From JBOGFI01 sp050743365 (GTDB lineage Bacteria > Actinomycetota > Acidimicrobiia > IMCC26256 > JACDBD01), in NCBI GenBank assembly GCA_050743365.1, contig JBOGFI010000103.1:1-9707 (forward strand): a stretch of DNA of 9,707 nt, in the 5' to 3' direction. The notes under the pieces were generated by a model. It was not told the DNA's origin. It saw only the letters and a list, made by a program, of their open reading frames with translations, and made no database searches. Of this stretch, positions 1-6,037 are shown piece by piece (within the stretch, counting starts at the first letter, position 1; each line of letters begins with the position of its first letter). Made by a program: the position numbers and the translations under genes.

Positions 1-2
1 CC

Positions 3-17
3 GGGAGCCGGCCGTGA
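3..17 (+). CDS. Possible 3' end of an upstream gene (last codons only)
   Basis: A reading frame with codons GGG AGC CGG CCG ends in TGA at 15-17, overlapping the GTG start of steA as GTGA. This is the same four-base overlap seen at four later junctions, so the frame may be the tail of an upstream co-transcribed gene. In Mycobacterium the gene before the steA homologue is recN, but four residues (GSRP) are far too few to identify anything. The alternative is a chance stop codon. Confidence 0.3.
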   Translation, partial: GSRP

Positions 18-1192
18 GGTTGATGTCGCGCCGGGCGAACCGTCGCGGCGCGCCCGCGGCTCTTACCGGTGTGGCGAGGGTCGACCGCCGCACGAAAGAC
101 CTCGTGAAGCGGGTGCAGCCGGGCGAGATCGCGGTCATCGCCCACCGCGATCTCGATCGGGTCGCCGCCGAGGGGCTCATCGCGGCCGGGGTCGCGGCGG
201 TGGTGAACGCCGACGCGTCGATCTCGGGCCGCTACCCCAACGGAGGACCGATCCGGCTGGTGAAGGCCGGGATCCCTCTCGTCGACCAGGTCGGGTCGGG
301 CGTGCTCGACCGGGTGGTCGAAGGCGAGGAGCTTCGAGTGTCCGACGGCGACGTCTGGCGGCGCGACGAGTGCGTCGCTCGGGGCCACCCGCTCACGGCC
401 GACGAGATCGAGGCGGCCATGGCGGATGCGCGCTCGGCCATCGGGACCGAGCTCGAGCGGTTCGCCGTCAACACCCTCGAGTACATCCAGCGGGAGGCGA
501 AGCTCAGCTTCGAGCCGGTGAAGGTCCCTCCCCTCGACACCGAGGTCAAGGGCCGCCACGCGCTGGTGGTCGTGCGGGGCCACGACTATCGCAGCGACCT
601 GGCGGCGCTGCGGCCCTACATCCGTGAGTACCGCCCGGTGCTCATCGGTGTCGACGGCGGCGCCGACGCGCTGCTCGAGATGGGGCTTCGGCCCGAGATC
701 ATCATCGGCGACTTCGATTCGGTGTCGGAGCGGGCGCTCGCCACCGGCGCAGAGCTCGTGCACCACGTGCACCTCGACGGTCGCGCACCGGGCCGGGAGG
801 CGCTGGTCGCGTGGGGGGAGCCGTACCACGAGTTCGTCGCCGACGGCACCAGCGAAGACGTGGCCATGCTGCTCGCCTACGAGGCGGGGGCCGAGCTGAT
901 CGTGGCGGTGGGAACCCACGCCACGATGGTCGAGTTCCTCGACAAGGGGCGCCGGGGCATGTCGTCGACGTTCCTCACCCGGTTGCGGCTCGGCCCGCTG
1001 CTGGTCGACGCCAAGGGTGTGAACCGGCTGTACGAGGGCCGGGTGCGCCGGCTCGATCTCCTGCTACTCGTCGCGGCTGCGGTGCTGGCCATGGTGGTCA
1101 TCACGATCGCGGCGGAGCCGCTCCACGTGTTCCTCGACGGGCTGCGCCTCACGCTCGAGGACCTGTGGCGCTCGATCACCGACCGGTTCTGA
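14..1192 (+). CDS. steA: SteA-like cytokinesis/cell-separation membrane protein
   Basis: This 392-residue protein matches the SteA family, whose members are close to this length. In Corynebacterium SteA works with SteB in the pathway that activates peptidoglycan hydrolases at the septum. Residues ~190-340 resemble the thiamine-pyrophosphokinase fold: a VDGGAD motif (213-218), an IIGDFDS motif (GDFDS at 232-236), D255-G256-R257, and GTSED ending at D282. One hydrophobic helix at ~349-371 anchors the C-terminus, leaving a short tail on the other side, so the TPK-like domain is probably cytoplasmic. GTG at 14 is chosen because GGGAG lies at 3-7 with a 6-base spacer; the in-frame ATG at 23 is possible but its nearest GAGG is only 3 bases away. 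The next gene, steB, is the known partner. TPK activity is doubtful, because the family is not known to make thiamine diphosphate; the ligand is unknown. The family call is firm and the biochemical role is not. Confidence 0.9.
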   Translation: MRLMSRRANRRGAPAALTGVARVDRRTKDLVKRVQPGEIAVIAHRDLDRVAAEGLIAAGVAAVVNADASISGRYPNGGPIRLVKAGIPLVDQVGSGVLDRVVEGEELRVSDGDVWRRDECVARGHPLTADEIEAAMADARSAIGTELERFAVNTLEYIQREAKLSFEPVKVPPLDTEVKGRHALVVVRGHDYRSDLAALRPYIREYRPVLIGVDGGADALLEMGLRPEIIIGDFDSVSERALATGAELVHHVHLDGRAPGREALVAWGEPYHEFVADGTSEDVAMLLAYEAGAELIVAVGTHATMVEFLDKGRRGMSSTFLTRLRLGPLLVDAKGVNRLYEGRVRRLDLLLLVAAAVLAMVVITIAAEPLHVFLDGLRLTLEDLWRSITDRF

Positions 1193-1212
1193 CAAGCTTG
1201 CTCTGACAAGCT
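1188..1212 (+). repeat. 11-base direct repeat across the steA stop and steA-steB gap
   Basis: TCTGACAAGCT occurs at 1188-1198 and again at 1202-1212, a period of 14 bases. The first copy includes the TGA stop of steA (1190-1192). The second puts another TGA just downstream, at 1204-1206. This looks like a small tandem duplication in the only non-coding gap of the window. I see no Shine-Dalgarno element, hairpin or promoter consensus in the gap. Confidence 0.6.
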
Positions 1213-1224
1213 CTCCCCGGCGCC

Positions 1225-2172
1225 ATGATCAACTTCCGCTTCCACATCGTCTCGCTCATCGCGGTCTTCCTCGCGCTCGCAATCGGCGTCGTCATGGGCG
1301 CGACCGTCATCGACCAGGCCATCGTCGACGGACTGAACGCGCGGATCAACGAAGTCGAAAGGAAGGCCAACGCCCAACGGGCCGACAACAACGAGCTCAG
1401 CACCGAGGTCGAGCGGCTCGAGGACTACATCGATCGCACCGACGAGTACGCAGTGACCGGCCAGCTCGAAGACGTACCCGTGGCGGTGGTGGCGTTGCGC
1501 GGCGTCGACGCCGATGAGGTGAACGCCGCCGTCGAGCTGGCCCGAACGGCGGGAGCGAGCGCTCCCGGCGTGCTCTGGCTCGAGGAGAAGTGGCTGCTCC
1601 CCGACGGGGAGACGCGCCGCCAACTTGCCGACCTGCTCGGCGAGGCCGACGACGACCGCGACACGCTGCGCGAGACCGGAGCGATCGCCCTCGCCGATCG
1701 GCTGGCGCTGGGTGGCGCCCCGGTAGGTGACGACGTCCTCGTCGCGCTCGAGGAGGCCGGGTTCATCGACTTCGAGGCGGTGGGCGATCAGGCGGTCGAT
1801 CCGCTCGGCCTGGCGGTCTACCCGGGTAGCGAGGCTCGCGTGCTCCTCGTCGACGGCACCGACGCGACCAGCGACATGAACGATCTGGTCACACCGGCGA
1901 CGCGGGCGCTGGTGACGGCCGAGGTGCCGCTGGTCGTGGCCGAGGTCTTCCGGGAGCAGCCCGACGGGCCCGAGCGGGGCGCGCGGATCGCCGGTATCAG
2001 CGGCGACGAGGACCTCGCCGAGGTCGCGTCGACCGTCGACGCCCTCGAGCTCACGGAGGGACGGGTGAGCGCAGTGCTCGCGCTCTCCGATCTGGGGCGT
2101 GGCCTGGTCGGCCACTACGGGTACGGCGCGCGCGCCGCCAACGGCGTCCTCCCCGAGGCCTCGCGTCAGTGA
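1225..2172 (+). CDS. steB: SteB/MctB-family membrane-anchored coiled-coil protein
   Basis: This 315-residue protein opens with MINFRFHIVSLIAVFLALAI, the hallmark start of the SteB/MctB family (Rv1698 in M. tuberculosis). Residues ~7-26 form one membrane anchor. Residues ~27-76 are rich in charged residues with heptad-like hydrophobic spacing (DGLNARINEVERKA, NNELSTEVERLEDYI) and should form a coiled coil outside the membrane. A globular domain follows to the C-terminus. In Corynebacterium SteB partners SteA in cell separation. The mycobacterial homologue was described as a copper-related outer-membrane protein (MctB); no Cys/His-rich metal motif is visible here, and the steA linkage favours the division role. 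ATG at 1225 fixes the family-typical N-terminus even though no Shine-Dalgarno element precedes it; the nearest bases are CTCCCCGGCGCC. The stop overlaps the next start as GTGA. Confidence 0.9.
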   Translation: MINFRFHIVSLIAVFLALAIGVVMGATVIDQAIVDGLNARINEVERKANAQRADNNELSTEVERLEDYIDRTDEYAVTGQLEDVPVAVVALRGVDADEVNAAVELARTAGASAPGVLWLEEKWLLPDGETRRQLADLLGEADDDRDTLRETGAIALADRLALGGAPVGDDVLVALEEAGFIDFEAVGDQAVDPLGLAVYPGSEARVLLVDGTDATSDMNDLVTPATRALVTAEVPLVVAEVFREQPDGPERGARIAGISGDEDLAEVASTVDALELTEGRVSAVLALSDLGRGLVGHYGYGARAANGVLPEASRQ

Positions 2173-3782
2173 CCCAGCGCGCGTCCGTCACCCGCTCGGC
2201 TGCGGCCATGGGGGTGGCGACGGCGGTGTCCCGCCTCTTCGGGTTCTCCCGCGTGCTCGTCATCGCGGCGGTGCTGGGCACGACCTACCTCGGCAACACG
2301 TTCCAGGCCTCGAACTCGTTCTCGAACGTGCTGTTCGAGTTGCTCGCCGCGGGCGCGCTCTCCGCAGTTCTCGTGCCGACGTTCGTGGCTTTGCTCGACG
2401 CCGGCGACGACTCCGAGGCAGAGCGTCTCGCCGGCAACGTGCTCAGCCGGGCGCTGATCGGGCTGGGCGTCGTCGCGGTCGTTGCGGTCCTCGCGGCGCC
2501 GTGGATCGCCGACGTGCTCGCGAGCGGAGCGGGCAGCGAGGCCGTCGAGGAGCGCCAGGTTGCGCTCTCGACCTTTCTCCTGCGGTTCTTCATCCCCCAG
2601 GTACTGCTGTACGCGGTGGGCACGGTCTCGATCGCGATGCTGTACGCCAAGCGGCGCTTCGCCGTGACGGCGGCGGCGCCGATCGGGAACACCGTCGTCA
2701 TCGTGACCGCCATGATCGTGTTCCGGCTCCTCACCGGGCCCGGGCCGGCCGGGCTCGATCTCTCGACGGCCGAGAAGCTCACGCTCGCGGTCGGGGGCAC
2801 CTTGGGCGTGGCCGCCTTCGTCGGTGTCCCGACCGTGGCCCTGCGCCGAACCGGGTTCGCCCTCCGCCCGCGCTACGACCGCGGCGACCCCGCCGTGCGC
2901 GACCTGCTGCGGCTGTCCGGGTGGGCGGTGCTCCAGCACGCCGAGGTCGGCATCCTGCTCGGCACCGCCATCGTCGTCGGCAACGGCGTCGAGGGCGGGG
3001 TCCTCGCGTATCAGGTGGCTTGGGTGTTCTTCCTGGCTCCGTACGCGGTGCTGGCCCAGCCCGTGCACACCGCCATCCTGCCGGAGCTGGCGGGCCAGGC
3101 CGCCCGGGGTGACGACGGGGCGTTCGCGGCGTCGTCCCGGTGGGCGCTCGACGCGATGGCGTACCTCGTCGTGCCGGTGGCGGCAGCGATGCTGTGCCTC
3201 GCGCAGCCGGGCATGCGGGTGGTCGCCTTCGGCCGAGCAGCGGGCGGCGTCGACCTGCTGGCGGCGGGCGTCGCGTCGCTGGCGGTCGGGCTGTTCTGCT
3301 ACAGCGCGTTCCTGCTGCTCGCACGCGCCTACTACGCACGCGGTGACAGCAGGACCCCCGCACTGGTGGCGCTGGTCACCGCGCTCGCTGGAGCCGGCGT
3401 CATGGTCGTCGGCGCGCAGTACGCCCACGGCGCCGCGCTCGTCGCGATGCTGGGGATCGGGCACAGCACGGCGTACCTCCTCGGTGCCGTGGTGCTGTCG
3501 GTCGGGCTGTCGCGCCGGACCGGTCACGCGGTAGTGCCGGCGGCGCTGCCCCGCGCGCTCGCACCGGCCGCCGTGCTCGGTGCCGCCGCGTGGTGGGTGG
3601 CGGAGACGGTCGCGCCCCGCGGCCGCGTCGCCACGCTCGCCCTACTCGCTGCGATCGCCGTCGTTGGCGCAGCCCTCTACGTGGGAGCGATTCGCGCCCT
3701 GGGCGCGGGAGCAATGCGGCTCCGGGCCGCGCGCGGTGTTCCCGGTGCACCCGAGCCCGACGCCGCCGAGGTCGACGCATGA
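2169..3782 (+). CDS. murJ: MurJ-like lipid II flippase (MOP superfamily)
   Basis: This 537-residue polytopic protein is the right size for the 13-14 helices of MurJ, which moves lipid II to the outer face of the cytoplasmic membrane. The N-terminal signature SRLFGFSR (21-28) matches helix 1 of MurJ: R22 and R28 align with E. coli R18 and R24. The segment after it reads NTFQASNSFSNVLFELLAAG (43-62) where E. coli has the DAFF...PNLLRRIFAEG stretch, so the positions of D39, R52 and R53 are N43, F56 and E57. It is therefore a divergent actinobacterial-type member, and its substrate could be lipid II or another undecaprenyl-linked precursor. A hydrophilic tail of ~20 residues, rich in Arg and acidic residues, ends the protein. 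GTG at 2169 has a GAGG at 2155-2158 (10-base spacer) and overlaps the steB stop; ATG at 2208 would lose the residues before helix 1. The stop overlaps the next ATG as ATGA. Confidence 0.87.
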   Translation: MTQRASVTRSAAAMGVATAVSRLFGFSRVLVIAAVLGTTYLGNTFQASNSFSNVLFELLAAGALSAVLVPTFVALLDAGDDSEAERLAGNVLSRALIGLGVVAVVAVLAAPWIADVLASGAGSEAVEERQVALSTFLLRFFIPQVLLYAVGTVSIAMLYAKRRFAVTAAAPIGNTVVIVTAMIVFRLLTGPGPAGLDLSTAEKLTLAVGGTLGVAAFVGVPTVALRRTGFALRPRYDRGDPAVRDLLRLSGWAVLQHAEVGILLGTAIVVGNGVEGGVLAYQVAWVFFLAPYAVLAQPVHTAILPELAGQAARGDDGAFAASSRWALDAMAYLVVPVAAAMLCLAQPGMRVVAFGRAAGGVDLLAAGVASLAVGLFCYSAFLLLARAYYARGDSRTPALVALVTALAGAGVMVVGAQYAHGAALVAMLGIGHSTAYLLGAVVLSVGLSRRTGHAVVPAALPRALAPAAVLGAAAWWVAETVAPRGRVATLALLAAIAVVGAALYVGAIRALGAGAMRLRAARGVPGAPEPDAAEVDA

Positions 3783-6037
3783 GGCGCGCGGTGACGAGAG
3801 TCGCGGCCGTCGCCCTCGTCGCCACCGCCATCCTGGCCGGCTCGACGCCGCGGCCGGGCGGCGCCGAGACGAGCGCTGAGCGCGTGCTGATCGTCACGTT
3901 GCCCGAGGTGACCTGGGCCGACCTGGAACGGGTCGAGCTCTCGAACCTCGACCGGTTTCTCGAAGGCGCTGCGATCGGCGATCTCTCGACGCGGGCGAAC
4001 AGGGCCCGGCGCGCGACCCGGCTCGGCGACGGGTACATCACCCTCGGGGCCGGCACGCGTGCGATCGGCGACGGCGGCGCCACCGACGGCATGGGATTCG
4101 GCGTCGATGACGTCTTCGGTCCCGACCGGGCCGGCGCGGTGTTCCGGCGTCGCACGGGGCAGGAGGTCGAGCGCGGCGTCGTCCAACTCGGCATCGCGCA
4201 GATCGTCGACCGCAACGCTGACCTCCTCCTCGATGCCGAGCCGGGTGCGCTGGGCGACGCGCTGGCCGCGGGTGGTTGGTCGCGGGCGGTGCTGGCCAAC
4301 GCGGACGGTACCGAGCCCGAGGGCGTGCCGCCGGTGTTCCGCCGCCAGGCCGTCAGCGGCTTGATGGACGGAGCGGGGGTCGTGCCCCGTGGGCGGGTCG
4401 ACCAGGGCCTGCTCGAGGAGCACGCCGCCTCGCCGTACGGCCTTCGTTACGACCACGACGAGGTGCTCGACGCGTTCCGTGAGGTGTGGCGGTCGCGGTC
4501 GGTGGTGCTCGTCGAGGGCTCCGACCTCGTTCGTGCCGACACCTACGCCGACTTCGTCGACGACGATCAGGGCGACCTCCTGGTCGACATCGCGTTGCGC
4601 CGGACGGACGAGCTGTTCGGGGCGCTGCTCGGCGAGGTCGACCTCGAGCGTGACGCCGTCGTGGTGGTGGGACCGGCCCCCCCGCAGGACGAGCTCGGGC
4701 TCGCCGTCGCTGCACTGCGCGGGCCCGGTGTCGAGCCTGGCCTGCTGCGGTCGGGGACGACTCGCCGGTCGGGGTTCGTGCAGCTCATCGACGTGGCGCC
4801 GACCGTCCTCGACCTCGCCGCGGTGGAGCGGCCGTCGTCGATGTCGGGACGGCCCTTCGAGGTCGGTGACCGCGGTGGCGACCTCGCCGACCGTCGGGAT
4901 CTCCTCGTGTCGGCCGATGCCGCCGCCCGTTTCGTCGGCGACCGCGTCGACACCGTCGCACTGGTGCTCGTCGGCCTGCACGCCGCCCTGGTGGGGGCGG
5001 CCGTGCTGTGGCTGTCGGGGCGCCTCGCCCGCCCCCGGACACGCACTGCACTGCGCTTCGCCGGCCTCGCCGTCCTCGCCGCAGTCCCAGCGGTGTTCCT
5101 GGCCCGCCTGCTCGCGTTCCACGACCTGGGCGCGCTCGCGTACTGGCTCTTCCTCGTGGCCGTGTCGCTCCTGCTGGCCGGCCTGTACTCGCTGATCGGT
5201 CGGGGGAACGACCTCGACGCGCTACTCGCCGCCGCGGCCGGCATCGTCGTCCTCCTCGCCGTCGACGTGATGGTCGGCTCCCCGTTGCAGATCAGCAGCG
5301 CGCTGGGGAACTCGCCGATCGTGGCCGGACGCTTCACGGGCTTCGGGAACCTCGCCTACTCCGCGCTTGCTTCGGCGGGCCTGGTGGTCGCCGTGCTCGC
5401 CGCGCACCGCCTCTGCCGCCCGTGGGGACGGTGGGTCGGCGTCGGCGCGCTCGTGGCCGTGGTCGCGGTCGACGGCATGCCGTTCTGGGGCTCCGACGTC
5501 GGTGGCGTGCTCTCCATGACCCCCGCGTACCTCGTGATCGCGATGCTGCTGCTCGGCTGGAGGCTGCGGGCCCGGACGGCGATGCTCGTGCCGCTGGCCG
5601 CGCTCGTCGCCGTCGCCGGCTTCGGGCTCCTCGACCTGTCGCGGCCGTCGGAGCGGCGCACGCACCTGGGCCGGCTTCTCGAGAAGATCGGCGACGAGGG
5701 CTGGTCGGGGTTCACGACCGTGATCGCGCGCAAGCTCGAGGCGAACCTCGGCAACATCACCAACACGGTCTGGGTCCTGGTCGTGCCGGTGGCGCTCGTG
5801 TTCGCGGCGTATCTCGCGTTCCGGGCGCCCGGCGCCGTTCGCGACCGCCTCGCGGGGTCGGGTGCCATGCGAGCGGGCCTGGTGGGCGCGGTGCTCCTCG
5901 TCACGCTCGGCTTCGCGCTGAACGACTCGGGGGTCAAGGTCCCGGGGGTGATGCTCGTCGTGCTCGACGCGGCGGTGATCGTACTGCTGACGTCACACCC
6001 GCCCGACCGAGCGCGCCCAGTCGAGGCGCAGCCATGA
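3779..6037 (+). CDS. Copy A: exported AP-like domain fused to a polytopic membrane domain, function unknown
   Basis: This 752-residue protein belongs to no family I can name with a function. Residues 1-29 form a signal sequence (Arg-rich start, hydrophobic core 8-21, possible cleavage after GGA at 27-29). Residues ~34-385 resemble the alkaline-phosphatase fold: RVLIVTLPEVTWADL (35-49), SNLDRFL, a GDGYITLGAGTRA stretch (83-95), VLVEGSD (D249), VVVVGPAPPQDE (GPAPP at 298-302) and DVAPTVLDL (from 338). The usual metal ligands are not apparent: LP replaces the first Asp, and GPAPP sits where an Asp-His pair is expected. From ~393 to the end I count about ten or eleven hydrophobic helices. Conserved motifs there are AGRFTGFGN (516-524), DGMPFWGSDVGG (565-576) and NDSG (715-718). 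ATG at 3779 is preceded by GAGG (3768-3771, 7-base spacer) and overlaps the murJ stop; the longer open frame upstream lies inside murJ and is not coding. Copy B is a full-length tandem paralogue. The MurJ/MraY context suggests a role with lipid-linked envelope precursors, which is inference. Confidence 0.85.
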   Translation: MRRAVTRVAAVALVATAILAGSTPRPGGAETSAERVLIVTLPEVTWADLERVELSNLDRFLEGAAIGDLSTRANRARRATRLGDGYITLGAGTRAIGDGGATDGMGFGVDDVFGPDRAGAVFRRRTGQEVERGVVQLGIAQIVDRNADLLLDAEPGALGDALAAGGWSRAVLANADGTEPEGVPPVFRRQAVSGLMDGAGVVPRGRVDQGLLEEHAASPYGLRYDHDEVLDAFREVWRSRSVVLVEGSDLVRADTYADFVDDDQGDLLVDIALRRTDELFGALLGEVDLERDAVVVVGPAPPQDELGLAVAALRGPGVEPGLLRSGTTRRSGFVQLIDVAPTVLDLAAVERPSSMSGRPFEVGDRGGDLADRRDLLVSADAAARFVGDRVDTVALVLVGLHAALVGAAVLWLSGRLARPRTRTALRFAGLAVLAAVPAVFLARLLAFHDLGALAYWLFLVAVSLLLAGLYSLIGRGNDLDALLAAAAGIVVLLAVDVMVGSPLQISSALGNSPIVAGRFTGFGNLAYSALASAGLVVAVLAAHRLCRPWGRWVGVGALVAVVAVDGMPFWGSDVGGVLSMTPAYLVIAMLLLGWRLRARTAMLVPLAALVAVAGFGLLDLSRPSERRTHLGRLLEKIGDEGWSGFTTVIARKLEANLGNITNTVWVLVVPVALVFAAYLAFRAPGAVRDRLAGSGAMRAGLVGAVLLVTLGFALNDSGVKVPGVMLVVLDAAVIVLLTSHPPDRARPVEAQP
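5470..5499 (+). repeat. 30-base perfect repeat, copy in paralogue A
   Basis: These 30 bases are identical to 7719-7748. They encode the DGMPFWGSDV motif of the membrane domain in both paralogues. The perfect match includes third codon positions, whereas flanking codons differ between the copies. Strong protein-level constraint in a GC-biased genome, or recent local gene conversion, could explain it. Confidence 0.85.

Noticed and set aside
1193..1200. AAGCTT palindrome as a terminator or operator
   Set aside because: Six bases are too short, with no stem extension or T tract.
877..2115. Minus-strand open frame (412 codons) opposite steA and steB
   Set aside because: It spans two well-supported genes and has shadow-like composition.
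2166..3527. Minus-strand open frame (453 codons) opposite murJ
   Set aside because: Low-complexity Arg/His/Asp/Gly composition typical of an antisense frame; murJ on the other strand is unambiguous.
3590..3778. Upstream extension of copy A into murJ
   Set aside because: It is Arg-rich and would bury the signal sequence; ATG at 3779 with GAGG 7 bases before it is the natural start.
3677..5122. Minus-strand open frame (481 codons) opposite copy A
   Set aside because: No recognisable motif, and the composition is that of an antisense shadow.
5008..6033. Upstream extension of the copy B frame, suggesting a 1090-residue protein
   Set aside because: The extension is out of frame inside copy A and Arg/Pro-rich. 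The ATG at 6034 has a good Shine-Dalgarno site and begins a signal sequence that matches copy A.
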